Of a DNA stretch of 64,000 nucleotides, positions 48,506 through 58,395 are shown piece after piece. Under the pieces are notes generated by a model, which saw nothing but the letters and a program-made list of their open reading frames with translations, searched no databases and was not told the DNA's origin. Positions within the stretch are counted from its first letter, which is position 1, and every line of letters starts with the position of its first letter. The translations under genes were made by a program, and so were the position numbers. This DNA is from Symsagittifera roscoffensis (taxonomy: Eukaryota > Xenacoelomorpha > Acoela > Convolutidae): positions 432,001 to 496,000 of the forward strand of contig NC_087068.1 of assembly GCF_963678635.1 (NCBI RefSeq), in the 5' to 3' direction.

Positions 48506-48960
48506 TCCCCTGCCTTAAAATTTCCCCTGCCTTACAATTTTTCTATAAAAATGTTCTACGATAGGAACTTTATCCCGAAATTCGAAACTATTGCTAAAAA
48601 CAATTTGAAATTGTTTCTATTCAATAATAACAAATAAAAAATGATTTTTTTTTAAAATTAAATTATCAAAGTAAAAATTTCTAGATAATGTTTACTTTTG
48701 TAGGCATTTCCCATGCCTTACAATTTCCCCTGCCTTACAAATTTTCTATAAAAATTTCCCATGCCTTACAATTTTTCCCCTGCCTTACAAATTTTTCTAT
48801 AAAAATGTTCTACGATAGGAACTTTATCCCGAAATTCGAAACTATTGCTAAAAACAATTTGAAATTGTTTCCATTCAAAAATAACAGATAAAAAATGATT
48901 TTTTTAAAATTAAATTATCAAAGTAAAAATTTCTAGATAATGTTTATTTTTGTAGGCATT
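48506..48960. repeat. Tandem duplication of a 183-bp unit with a CCCCTGCCTTACAATTT motif
   Basis: The segment about 48525-48707 recurs at 48777-48960 with few changes. Both run from CCTGCCTTACAATTTTTCTA through TTCTACGATAGGAACTTTAT to TTTTGTAGGCATT. Extra copies of the 16-17-mer C(C/A)(C/T)TGCCTTACAATTT lie before and between the units. It is immediately upstream of the 5' LTR of the gypsy element at 49068. Confidence 0.8.
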
Positions 48961-49067
48961 CGAACAAAAAATTCTGGAACAAAAAAAATGTGTTTTTAAT
49001 TCAATAAACCTCCTAGTTATACGTAATTAGCGGTTCGAATAGGTTTGAAAAAAAAAGAAAAAAAAAT

Positions 49068-49283
49068 TGAATGAGATAGGGACCAGTTTAAGTTTATGTA
49101 AATGCTATCAATTGTTTTCTTTCTGTCTGGAGACCTGCTGTCGTGACCTTGCGATCTCCAACGTCCGATCTGATCTGAAATAAAACAGTGCAGTAAGATT
49201 TCGATTTAATGCCTAACAGTTGCTACAATTCAAGCTAACAACTATTCTTTTTCTTTACATAAACATTTTCACACTTCAACATG
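49068..49283 (+). repeat. 5' LTR of the 6-kb gypsy element
   Basis: The repeat shared with the 3' copy spans 49069-49283 (215 bp). It carries AATAAA at 49179-49184. The end ..TTCAACA is followed by TGGCGCAGCC, a primer-binding-site-like TGG start. The copies may be 5'-shortened: no polypurine tract precedes the 3' copy at the shared boundary. Confidence 0.85.
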
Positions 49284-50250
49284 GCGCAGCCAGCAGAGAA
49301 AAAAGGAAGGGGAAAATCCACTGAACATTCAGTCATTTTGGGACGCACGAACACCCGAACCCCCAATCTACTGGGAGGAATGGATTGTAAAATTTCACTG
49401 GGGTATGATAGCAAAATATGATACTGATCCCGATGATTTTTATTTTGCACGCACTTTAAAAGCAACGGCTATTGCAGCGTTGCCGGATGACGTAAATGGG
49501 AAGAACCGTACCGAGTCGGAAAAGAAGCTAAAGTCTAATCTTTATCTCTGTATTGGGGATGAAGGGCAGAGAATTTTCAAAGCAAGAAAGCCGGGGTTGA
49601 ATATAAAAACGGAACGTTACCCACGGGTACTTGACGAGATGGAAAATGTGTTCCAACGTCAGCGGAATGTAACCCATGAGCGGGAACTCTTCTATGGAAG
49701 AAAACAGAGGGAGAACGAACTCTTTGAGAAATTCCACGCGGAATTGAGCGCCCTAGCGGGTAGATGCGATTTTGCTAATGCAGCGGAAAACGTTCGGGAC
49801 ATTTTCATTATGAACATGCGGGAATCGGACTGTCAACGAGAATTATCATGATCAACAAAGCTACCCGAGGAAGTTTACAGGATCGCAAAATCTTACGAAC
49901 ATGGGGAGCGTGCATATAAATCATACACGGGAAAACCGGCTTCATCAGCGCCGTCGATATCTATTAAATAACAACCAGTTAATAACATAAGGAGGGGACA
50001 AGGATTTTTCCGAGGTCGAGGACGCGGGGCACGTGGAGGATACTCCCAAGGATCAAGTAGTGGAGGGAGTGGAAATAACCGTAGGTGCTATAATTGTGAC
50101 GCACCGAATTTTACTCTTGAGCATATTGCCAACTGCCCTGCGAAAAGAGCCACATATAACTCGTGCCGAAAACTGGGACATTTTGAACGAACATGTAGAG
50201 GAATCCGAAGGGATACTAACCAATGGAGAGGACGAGGACGAGTTGGTTTA
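49281..50250 (+). pseudogene. gag: Gag of the 6-kb gypsy element, frameshifted
   Basis: An ATG at the LTR edge (49281) starts MAQPAEKK, but the frame slips by one base in the A6 run near 49299. The next frame carries IQSFWDARTPEPPIYWEEW and the capsid-like stretch to 49851, where a TGA stops it. From about 49988 another frame has an RG-rich segment and two Cys/His clusters, CYNCDAPNFTLEHIANC and CRKLGHFERTC. So a complete Gag layout is visible across at least three frames. It would bind RNA and build particles if intact; it is not. Confidence 0.8.
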
Positions 50251-50280
50251 GTCCGCGATGAAAATGAGCATCATCAAAGC

Positions 50281-50661
50281 ATGCAGAGTGTGAGTGAGGG
50301 AGCAGAAGATCCAGTGGCATGGGTGAATCAGCAGGGAAGGGGGGATAATGATTCAGTCAAATCGGGATCCGACGACTACATGGTGATGTCAATCAAGAGG
50401 AAGAGAAATGTGACCGAATTGAAGATCCCTGGGGCCAGAGTCCAGGTTGAGGTGTCGAGAAAGAAAATGTGGTTGTGGATAGATAGCGGATCCCCAGTAA
50501 CAATATTCAGCATTACGGATCTAAAAACAACATTAGGTAAAGCGAATATTCAACTACAACCTTCGAAAGATGAATTTTTGGACTACAACAACAATCGGAT
50601 AAACATACTGGGAAAAGTAGCGGTGACAATGTCTTTGAATGGGTGGGCAGCTCCAGCATAA
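50281..50661 (+). pseudogene. pro: Aspartic protease of the 6-kb gypsy element
   Basis: 126 codons ending at a TAA (50659-50661). The active-site motif is intact: WLWIDSGSPVTIFSITDL. The flap-side region AKVAVTMSLNGW-like (GKVAVTMSLNGWAAPA) follows. Just after the stop, in the same frame, SVISGNHQSILGRDLMGTLG continues the domain (the usual ILGRDL). So one nonsense codon interrupts an otherwise readable protease-RT junction. Confidence 0.8.
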
Positions 50662-51603
50662 GTGTCAGTAATCTCCGGTAATCATCAGTCAATCCTGGGG
50701 CGTGATCTAATGGGCACCTTAGGTCTGGAGTTGGTGCAAAGCAAGAAAATAATGGGAATAACAGGGAAAGGGAGCTGCCAAGAAGAGGAGGAATACGATG
50801 AATTGCAAACCTATTTCTGTAAGTTGTACCCAAATTTATTTACTAGAATAGGGAAAGTCCGGAACGCTAAAGTAAGAGCCGATTTCTTCGAAAACTTAAA
50901 ACCTATAAAACAAAAAGGGCGCCGGGTGCCTATCAGTCTACAAGATAAACTAGACAAGGAAATTAATATGCTGATAAACGAAGGTCGCATCGTAAAATTA
51001 CAGGAGTGTTCGGATAAGTATTTCGTCTCTCCTATAATAATCACGGTAAAAAAGACGAAAGTATCAAACTAGCATTGGATTCAAGAGAACTGAACAAACA
51101 GGTACACAAGAATAAGTACCAAATGCCGAACATTGACGAACTAGTAGACGGAATAAGTCAGATAATTGCTGAAAGAAAGGCGGGGAACGTATATTTTACA
51201 ACGTTGGATTTCACTTATGCGTACGGACAGGTCTCTCTAGAAAAGGAGACAAGCGAGCAGTGCAATTTTTCACTGATTGGCGGGAAGTCCACGGGAACGT
51301 TTTAAGAACGGATTTTACGGTCTTACGTCGATGCCGGCGGAATTTCAAAAAGTGATTGACAACTTACTTAAGGAATTCCCTCAGGCTAACGCGTTCATCG
51401 ATGGTATTTTAATTGCCTCTAAAGGAACTAAGATTGAGCATATTGCGTTAGTGGAAAAAGTATTGAAAAAGCTGGACGTTTCTAATGTTGCGTTAAAATT
51501 ACGAAAATGTGAATTTGCGAAAACCGAGTGCGAGTGGCTCGGGTATAGAATTGGGGAAAGTGCCCCCCCCCCCTCAGAAAAACACAAGCGGTGGAGGATC
51601 TGA
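50662..51603 (+). pseudogene. pol: Reverse transcriptase of the 6-kb gypsy element, inactive
   Basis: Three overlapping frames carry RT: 50662-51072 (ends KKTKVSN, stop), 51060-51305 (LALDSRELNKQVHKNKYQMP, TTLDFTYAYGQVSL) and 51277-51603 (FKNGFYGLTSMPAEFQKVID). Motif A Asp is present in TLDFTYAYGQ. The active-site box reads AFIDGILIA where Ty3/Gypsy RTs have two Asp, so the second catalytic Asp is Gly. There are at least two frameshifts plus a C8-9 tract near 51569. It cannot make a working RT. Confidence 0.85.
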
Positions 51604-52037
51604 AAACCCCAAAATCCAGAAAGCAATTAAAGTCGCTAATGGGTTCAATGCACAGTTTGCATAAATTTTTGCCTAATCTCGCGGAAGTAAGCGCACCGCT
51701 AAGACCATTACTAAGTCAGAACAACGATTTTTTTTGGACGCCTACTCGCGAAGATGCGTTCCAACAATTAAAATCGCTTGTCAAAAGCATTGTTGAACTA
51801 AGACATTTCGATATTCACCGGGAAACAAGGATTATATGTGATGCTAGTCATGATGGCCTAGAGGCGTACTCTACAAACGAATTAGAATTACTGGCAGTAG
51901 TGTGGGCTACGGAACATTTTCGGAATTACATATATGGCCGTTATTTCACAGTTATTTCGGATCACAAGGCGCTGCTTACGTTGTTAAATTCATCTCCGAA
52001 AGGAAATAAAACGTTTTTCAGCCGACTAACGCGTTAG
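51591..52037 (+). pseudogene. pol: RT connection and RNase H with internal deletion
   Basis: 148 codons. KTPKSRKQLKSLMGSMHSLH and FLPNLAEVSAPLRPLL are the RT connection. RNase H starts RIICDASHDGL but jumps directly to EAYSTNELELLAVVWATEHF. Family members have about 30 more residues between these phrases, so an internal deletion has joined them in frame. It then continues to SDHKALLTLLN. The stop at 52035 truncates the end; the following HRQGSKMGMAGYFSRF is in another frame. Confidence 0.8.
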
Positions 52038-52222
52038 TACGATCGTTTAGTGCCGTACAATTTTAAAGTTGAACACAGACAGGGGTCCAAAATGGGAATG
52101 GCAGGCTATTTTTCCCGGTTTCTATCCGCAGAGGCACCCGAGACCAGTCGTTACGATGAAACTTTTATAGTAGCAAAAATAAAAATGATAAGCGAAGCAA
52201 AGCACTAAATCCTAAGGTTCAA

Positions 52223-52825
52223 ATGAAGCCTAGGGGTCAAAATGTGAAACACATAAAATCAATACCGGCGGTAGAGGGCTATCAGTCATGTTCTACTATA
52301 ACGAAAACCGTCGCATCCAATGGGAATATAAGAACAACTGAGTATGCAAATACTCACTGTGAGAGTAAACGCTCACTAGAAGGCGTGTTTGCATGCAACT
52401 GGCGGTTAACCAATCAGAATCAAGAGATTTGCATACCGGCGGAAATATGCAAAGGTCGAAGAAAGAAATTCAGACGTTGTTCTCAATACGTAAATTCAAG
52501 TCGCGAAATCCAAAATATGAGTAACATGAGTAGTAAAAACACAATAAATTCAACTGAAAAACATGATCAACTAACTTCCGCCATTGTCAATACATCAACC
52601 CACTCTGGAGATGTTAACCTTAATGTTGTGCTTAATCGGTTAAATCAACCACCCAGTGTTAGTTCCGTCAGTTCGGACTCGGATATTGAATTAATACGGC
52701 CTGAAATTATTGCCCAGAAACAAACAAATTCGAAAAAATCAAATACTATAATTTCATTCCCTCATCAGTTTCCCGGATTATCCTACCCACTAGTGCAGAG
52801 CGATAGATGGATTTACACTCTATAG
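52223..52825 (+). pseudogene. RNase H-integrase linker region
   Basis: A 200-codon open frame between RNase H and integrase, with Ser/Asn-rich composition (SSVSSDSDIELIRPEIIAQK). No domain is seen. It overlaps the integrase ORF start (52807) in another frame. It is probably the linker of the original Pol separated by a frameshift. Confidence 0.5.
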
Positions 52826-54663
52826 TACCGTCAGATAGTAAATATGTCAGGAAATTAGATCATCCGGAGATTCTGAGTTTAAAGTTAGTCGAGGCAAATC
52901 TGGAGAAGGACCCCATTATGAAGACCATTCGCGATGCAATCAAAGACAGAAACCCAAGAGCCAAAGAAATCATCACAAGATTAGGACCATATTACGCCCA
53001 ACACTATAATGACTTTGCGGTACAAGAAAATTGCCTGTGGATGGATGGCCGGTTGGCCATACCGAAGGACATGTCTTCAGCAGTGCTCAACTGCTTACAC
53101 TTTCAGCACCATGGACGAGACAAGATGTTCGCAGCCGCAAAGGATGTGTGGATACCCTTAATGCACCGAAACATTGCCGCAACAGCAAAGTACTGTAAAA
53201 GCTGCTTAGAAGCAGGTAAGAATCTTAAACCAGATATTCCAAAAAGTGACATGGGGGAAACTTATGTGCCTAAGGAACCAAATGATTTGGTCCAATTAGA
53301 TTTCTGGGGCCCGGTCAATTACTTAAGGGGTCGGAAGAAGTATGTACTTGTAGCAGTAGACACTTTTTCGCATTGGCCGTCGGCGTATGTCTGTTCAAGT
53401 AACAAGTCTAAGAATGTATTGAAGTTCCTAAGGAAGTACATAAATACTTATGGACACCCAAGGAAATTGCATATGGATCAGGCAACGGGGTTTTTCTCGA
53501 ATGACATTCAAAGTTTCTGTAACTATGAAGGTATTGAACTAATCAAATCTCCAGTTAAGGATCATCGCGCAACGGGAATGGTCGAACGAACAATTGGGTC
53601 GATAAAAAATTACGTGCTCACTTATCTCCAGGAAAATCAAATTTACAAGTTTGGGGTAATGATATCTCGTGCGCTCAGCGCATTACGTTTTGTGCCACAT
53701 TCTAAAACTAAGCTAACCACCTTTGAGGCATATCGTGGAAGAGAAGCAAAGACGGCGTTTCGAAACTTAACGAAAAAACCATCTTTGAAAAACCTAAATT
53801 GGGACAATGTTGTTAATCAGAAGCTATCTTGTTTAGACAAGGCGAGTAATCTCCCGGAGGTGGAGCTGACCCTAGATTGGGAGAAGAGGAGCGACCTAGT
53901 ATACGCACCAGAGCAGAGAAAAACCCCGATGATTTTGGACGATGAGGAGATAAATGAAATGGACCCCAAGGTCACGGAGGTAGCAGATCAAGTACCAAAG
54001 CCACCAGGATGGCTAAAACGGCATAAGACTAGCACCACAACAGTCTATCAAAAGACAGGGAAAACAGACCCAAAGGATCCAAGAAGGTATAAACGTTTAC
54101 CATTAAAAATCGAAAAATTAACTGATCATAAGGTGAAAATGGAAAAAGGGTCGTTACTAAGGCGGAGTGGTGTTTCTTGTAAATCGGCGGCTGAAGAAAG
54201 CCAAATCACGGATATAAACGACGCGTGCCCCCCGGGTCCTAGCAAGTACCTAAAGAGCACCCCGGGTCCAAGTGAGCCCGCAAAGAGCACCCCGGGTCCA
54301 AGTGAGCCCGCAAAGAGCACCCCGGGTCCTATTGAACCCACAAAATTTAAAAGAAAGGCTGATAAGGAACAAATCGCGATGGGAAAGGCGAAAAAATCAG
54401 TGAAACAGCGGGTCGTGGAATATAGCGAGGACGAGAGCGAGGAGGATGAAGACAGCGATTGGACAGTTGAAGCGGACGAGGCGGCAAAGACTGCGGCGAG
54501 CGGGGGAGCAATTGAACCGTCGGAAACGGATAAGGAGCGAACGCCGAAAACCGTCAGTGGAAATCGGAAGCAAGGCGCGGCGGGGACAAGAAAATCAACG
54601 CGACAGCGACGAGGCGTTGACAAAATGGGAGGTGTCATGATTCATCGCATACAACACAAGTAA
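52807..54663 (+). CDS. pol: Integrase of the 6-kb gypsy element, intact 618-aa ORF
   Basis: An uninterrupted 618 codons. The zinc-binding HHCC module is at about H98, H102, C130, C133. The catalytic core has D165 (LDFWGP), D224 (MDQATGFFS) and E260 (GMVERTIGS), i.e. D-D-35-E. The C-terminal half is unusual for a gypsy integrase: a Pro-rich tail with three tandem copies of STPGPSEPAK-like units (residues about 480-515), an acidic run (EDESEEDEDSDW) and a basic end (TRKSTRQRRG). The listed ATG is probably not the native start, since in the family integrase is part of Pol. All three catalytic residues survive while RT and RNase H do not. Confidence 0.85.
   Translation: MDLHSIVPSDSKYVRKLDHPEILSLKLVEANLEKDPIMKTIRDAIKDRNPRAKEIITRLGPYYAQHYNDFAVQENCLWMDGRLAIPKDMSSAVLNCLHFQHHGRDKMFAAAKDVWIPLMHRNIAATAKYCKSCLEAGKNLKPDIPKSDMGETYVPKEPNDLVQLDFWGPVNYLRGRKKYVLVAVDTFSHWPSAYVCSSNKSKNVLKFLRKYINTYGHPRKLHMDQATGFFSNDIQSFCNYEGIELIKSPVKDHRATGMVERTIGSIKNYVLTYLQENQIYKFGVMISRALSALRFVPHSKTKLTTFEAYRGREAKTAFRNLTKKPSLKNLNWDNVVNQKLSCLDKASNLPEVELTLDWEKRSDLVYAPEQRKTPMILDDEEINEMDPKVTEVADQVPKPPGWLKRHKTSTTTVYQKTGKTDPKDPRRYKRLPLKIEKLTDHKVKMEKGSLLRRSGVSCKSAAEESQITDINDACPPGPSKYLKSTPGPSEPAKSTPGPSEPAKSTPGPIEPTKFKRKADKEQIAMGKAKKSVKQRVVEYSEDESEEDEDSDWTVEADEAAKTAASGGAIEPSETDKERTPKTVSGNRKQGAAGTRKSTRQRRGVDKMGGVMIHRIQHK
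54253..54342 (+). repeat. Three 30-bp tandem repeats in the integrase tail
   Basis: The unit AGCACCCCGGGTCCAAGTGA followed by GCCCGCAAAG occurs at about 54256, 54286 and 54316, with a partial copy just before. It encodes STPGPSEPAK. Confidence 0.85.
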
Positions 54664-54816
54664 CATGACATAGAGCGAAGAAAACCTTAAGAGAGGTTTG
54701 GCAAGTCTGCCTGAAAACTCAAGTTAAACTGAAACTGTTTTGTAACATGAAACTAAAACAATAGCAAATACGAGTTGATAAATTTTATACAAGTTAAAAT
54801 TTATTTGTGGTTGCCC

Positions 54817-55031
54817 GAATGAGATAGAGACCAGTTTAAGTTTATGTAAGTGCTATCAATTGTTTTCTTTCTGTCTGGAGACCTACTGTCGTGACCTTGC
54901 GATCTCCAACGTCCGATCTGATCTGAAATAAAACAGTGCAGTAAGATTTCGATTTAATGCCTAACAGTTGCTACAATTCAAGTTAACGACTATTCTTTTT
55001 CTTTACATAAACATTTTCACACTTCAACATG
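54817..55031 (+). repeat. 3' LTR of the 6-kb gypsy element
   Basis: 215 bp matching 49069-49283 with five transitions. The preceding 150 bp (from the integrase stop) show no clear polypurine tract next to the repeat. An upstream TGTAACATG at about 54742 could be the original LTR start if the 5' LTR has lost its first 75 bp. Confidence 0.85.
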
Positions 55032-56733
55032 AAAAAAAATTTTGTAGGAAAAGCTCGTATCTTACAATGTTTTCATAAGACAAAGTCCCTTTCTTGTAAC
55101 CTTCTTAGAGCCTAAGAGTCTAGTAAGATTCTTATTAGAAAAACTATAAGACAGCGACTTTTGGTCAACCTGGGCCCCCACACGCTAATGTAAACTACAA
55201 AAAGACGAATTACTCGATGTATCCTAATAAAACGACCAAATGACTTGCCTAAATTCAATTTAGATACATTAATACGCCGCTTAATTGTGTTGTAAGAACG
55301 CAAACTATCGCGCGGTAATTATGTCAAATTGGTTAAAATAAGAATTTTCAAACCCCCATAATTTTACAAAAAATGATCTTAGGTAAAGTTCTTTTAGAAT
55401 TTGAGCTGAGAACAACAATGCACTTAAGATGGTATAAAAAAATTTGTTTAAAACACTTATTGAAAAAATCAAAAATTGATTGAAAAAAAACACATCAAGC
55501 ATAAAGTTTTCTCGAATTTTCTCTGATTTATTTTGCAGGATTAGGTTTTCTTTCGAAAGTTTTCATGCCAAAGAAGCGCTCAATGAAGCTTCAAAAACTA
55601 TTTTTCTTCTTAGAAAACCAAAAAAAATTTCAGCCTCAATGACAAGTTTTTATATATATCGAACGATACTTGATCGCTTTACTCGCAAGAAAACAGTTAA
55701 AAACTCCAAATTTTCAAACCGCTTTTACTCAGCTTTGGGACAATTTTTTTTGTGAATTTCTTAATTTCGTTCTATTCAAAACTGAAATTGAATTAATATG
55801 ATATATCAATTGATCCATTCTCATAATTTTTATAGCACCCGATTTTGTATGAAACTCTAGCTTAAAAAATGAACAAAACATCTAAAACACACCCGAATAA
55901 ACAGCTCTTCCCCATTTTCAATTGTCGGAACAAAAATTAGCCAACTACATGATTCGATATCCAGATCCTCAGATTCTGAGTGTAAACGGATCAAAAACAG
56001 GCTGCTAATTACCCATATCTGAAACTGAACACAAAAACGTGGGTCGTTTCGTTATGGAAGTAGTTGGGATCCACTTATCAATTCCCCCCCCCCCCCCCCC
56101 CCTCCCCATTTCAACCAATCAGCATACCAAAAACTCGAATTATGTATAGAACGCTGCAGTGATAGTTTACTGCTTTCACTTATAGGGGGTGGCAATTCTT
56201 TCCCGGGTCGGGAAGTTCAAGTTATGTTTTGACTTTGAAAATCGAGCAGGTGCAGTATTGCGACTGAAGTTCCGCAGTCGAAGAGCAGCTTTAAGTCAAG
56301 CACATAGTCGCAAAATACCCGATTTTGGTCAAGAGAGTCGAAACACCCTTTTTGGGTCGAGAAAATTGAAGTATATCTATCCCGGGTCGAACAAATATTA
56401 GAAAAAGTCGGTCGAGAAAGTCGAAACTTTTGTAGCGCCAGATCGAATGTCCCACGTTTCGCCCCACACACATTTCGCCCCCTCTTAAATCTAGTGGCGC
56501 ATTTCGCCCCTAATAATTTCAAACATTTTGTCCTCGCTCGTTTCGCCCCTAACTTATTACACAGTTAGTCAACGGCGCTTTCTTAATGTACACTTTAGGG
56601 GCGAAATGTGCCGGTCATTTATGAGGGGGCGAAATGTGTGAATACCAAATGAAGCACCTCGATCCGGGTTAGTAAATACCACAGGGGGTGGGGATTGTGA
56701 AGTGATATAGTAGCTAGTTTTTTTTAATTTCAG
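55032..56733. other. Last intron, right part, simple repeats and a MITE-like inverted repeat
   Basis: AT-rich. It holds a C19 run at 56084-56102, GTCGA-rich degenerate repeats at 56200-56450, an 18-bp inverted repeat pair at 56467-56640, and a final T-rich tract with TTTCAG acceptor at 56733. No gene is seen. Confidence 0.55.
56467..56640. repeat. Short inverted-repeat element (MITE-like), CACACATTTCGCCCCCTC ends
   Basis: A perfect 18-bp inverted pair: CACACATTTCGCCCCCTC (56467-56484) and GAGGGGGCGAAATGTGTG (56623-56640). Additional TTTCGCCCC copies occur inside in both directions (56451, 56501, 56540, 56599 regions). It can form a long hairpin. No ORF. Confidence 0.75.
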
Positions 56734-57240
56734 CTGCGCAAGGCTCTCACAGTTATACCGCAGAATGTGCTGCTGTTCAAAGACACCCTCGAATACAATC
56801 TTGATCCTCTACAAGAACACACACGTGAGCAAATGCGGCCGATTCTAGAAGAACTCGGCATTCTAGACTGGCCTGAATTGCGCAACAAATCCGGCGACGC
56901 TCTCTGGAACTTTGACTGCGAGAAGTTTCGAAACGAGGGAGCTAAACAGCTAATAGGCCTAGCGCGCGGTCTGCTAAGTAGAACGAAAATTGTCATTTTA
57001 GACGAATGCACAGCTCAGTTGGACGGCGAAACTGAGAAAAGAGTGGAGAAAGTTCTAGAAGAACGGCTCAAAGACTGCACAGTGCTCAAGATAGCACACA
57101 GGATAAACACTGTGATGGACTACGACCAAGTCATCGTCATGCAGTATGGTCACGCTCAAGTGGGAAACCCGAAAGACTTCCTGGAACAGAAGAACAACTT
57201 GTTCTACGAGTTGTGGAGGGCAAGTTCCAACGAACATTAA
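56734..57240 (+). CDS. ABCC-type transporter, last exon (NBD2 C-terminal half)
   Basis: 168 codons and TAA. It joins LHR from the previous exon in phase 0 and reads LRKALTVIPQNVLLF (Q-loop), LEYNLDP, then the signature region, Walker B KIVILDECTAQLD with the catalytic Glu, and the H-loop LKIAHRINTV with the switch His. It ends FYELWRASSNEH. Where ABCC NBD2 signatures are LSxGQ-like, this reads KFRNEGAKQLIGLARG. The signature is therefore degenerate, as expected for one of the two ATP sites in asymmetric ABCC transporters. The acceptor TTTTTAATTTCAG is strong. No AATAAA is seen in the first 200 bp downstream. Confidence 0.9.
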   Translation: MRKALTVIPQNVLLFKDTLEYNLDPLQEHTREQMRPILEELGILDWPELRNKSGDALWNFDCEKFRNEGAKQLIGLARGLLSRTKIVILDECTAQLDGETEKRVEKVLEERLKDCTVLKIAHRINTVMDYDQVIVMQYGHAQVGNPKDFLEQKNNLFYELWRASSNEH

Positions 57241-58179
57241 TTCATTCCGTCATTCAATCAATATATTCTGTTTCTTCTTTTCAAGAATTAAGTCATTGTT
57301 GAAGCAAATCCTAATATGAGTTTTTAATTTGTCGCATTTTGCTCTCTTCTTCAAGGTTGTGGCCACTTTTTTCATGATGCGCTATAGTTTGCACCGCTTC
57401 GTTTTTCCAATATTCTGAGCGGATCTAGGATTTTCTCGAGAGTTGGCAACTCAAGATCAGTTGGCAAAAAGGCGCCTTTAGAAAAATTTTAAGGTCAGTC
57501 GGCCAAAAAAGAATATCTCAAAAGGGGGACACTTTGGGTTGACAGGTGGTTGAATACCTGAAAAAACAAGCAATTATTTTGCTTCAATCTGATTGGCTAG
57601 AATTCGCCAATCAAATTTCAGTACCATCTCGAAATTTTTTGTTCACAAATTTAAGTAGAAATATAAACAAGACTGATTGTATCAGAGCGAAGCCCTGAAT
57701 TTTCCAACTGCCTTTTAAGGTCTATGGAGCAGTAATAACATGAGAAAAAATTAAATGTAATAAAATAAAAATTTAAAAAATATATTAAAATTGAGTTTTT
57801 TTTGTAAAAATCATCACCTCACACAACATATTAAGTAAAAAATGATAAATTTCGCTCCTAGCAACAATTCAATTATGGCAAATAAACTTCTCTCTGTTAA
57901 GATTCAGAGTTCGAGCAACTAGGATTAAGGGTTGGGGTTGTAGACTGAGATGGAACCTGAGGTTTCAACGGTTTGTTGAAGTAAGAATTGAGAAAGCGAA
58001 TATAAATGACATGACAAACTGAGCATCACACAAAAGTACCAAATAATTAATTACTGACTAATTAATAAGTTTGTGATCCTTAGTTGACCTTGTCTGAGTT
58101 TAATCAGTTTTAACCTCCAAACTGATTCGCTTCAACTAATCTGTCTGACCTTGAGATGGTCCGACCTCAACACCGCAAC
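57241..58179. other. Downstream intergenic sequence
   Basis: No gene is seen. A GCGGATCTAGGATTTTCTCG family fragment is at 57418-57560 (shared with 39750, 41125 and 47021). The rest is AT-rich. Confidence 0.5.
57418..57560. repeat. GCGGATCTAGG-family fragment
   Basis: Contains GAGCGGATCTAGGATTTTCT and, later, GAATATCTCAAAAGGGGGAC followed by TTTGGGTTGACAGG. These phrases occur in the same order in other copies of the family. Confidence 0.6.
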
Positions 58180-58300
58180 TCAGGCTGAATTGGCTTTGTC
58201 CAATGTCACGCTGCAACCCATCAAGGCTCGACGATGCTGGTTCACCTTAGCCTTGCTCAGGGCTTTCGTCAACAAGTCAGCTTCCATGATCACAAGAGGA
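58180..58300 (-). pseudogene. Possible Ty1/Copia pol C-terminus scrap
   Basis: On the minus strand one frame reads VIMEADLLTKALSKAKVNQH, then RRALMGCSVTLDKANSA and a stop. ADLLTKAL is the phrase that closes Copia-type RNase H domains. Nothing upstream on that strand confirms it, so the call rests on one short motif. Confidence 0.4.
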
Positions 58301-58395
58301 CAAAACGGAAATTCTTGGTATCAAGACAAATGAGATAATCGATCTAATGACCTCTTCTTTCAAGAAAGAATGGGGGAAAGTTATTATTTAGACTA

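Larger units (their letters stand above)
49068..55029 (+). mobile_element. Ty3/Gypsy retrotransposon, 6.0 kb, recent but defective
   Basis: Direct repeats of 215 bp bound a gag-pol region in sense orientation within the last transporter intron. The order is gag with two Cys/His knuckles, DSG protease, RT, RNase H, integrase. The repeats differ at 5 transitions (97.7% identical). A TGG primer-type site follows the 5' LTR. Coding is broken by several frameshifts and stops, the RT active site has lost an Asp, and RNase H has an internal deletion. The integrase ORF alone is long and intact. No env is seen. The LTR outer ends lack a clear TG pair in the 3' copy, so the exact element ends and target duplication are uncertain. 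Confidence 0.9.
5247..57240 (+). other. ABCC-type ABC transporter gene, 3' part (12 exons in window)
   Basis: Twelve exons on the + strand (listed singly below) encode the C-terminal 1129 residues of a full ABC exporter of the ABCC (MRP/CFTR) superfamily. All predicted introns begin GT and end AG, and the exon phases chain without conflict (0,1,0,2,2,1,0,1,0,0,0). The order is NBD1 C-terminal half, a linker of about 380 residues, TMD2, NBD2. The first half (TMD1 and NBD1 Walker A) must lie upstream. Family assignment rests on the DDP-type Walker B of NBD1, the typical TMD2/NBD2 layout and the degenerate NBD2 signature. Introns hold a giant antisense retroelement, a sense gypsy element, a LINE relic and DNA transposon relics. 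The substrate is not predictable. Confidence 0.9.

Noticed and set aside
55165-55185. GGTCAACCTGGGCCCC as another end of the CCCGGG family
   Set aside because: Only one imperfect end, with no partner or family interior nearby.
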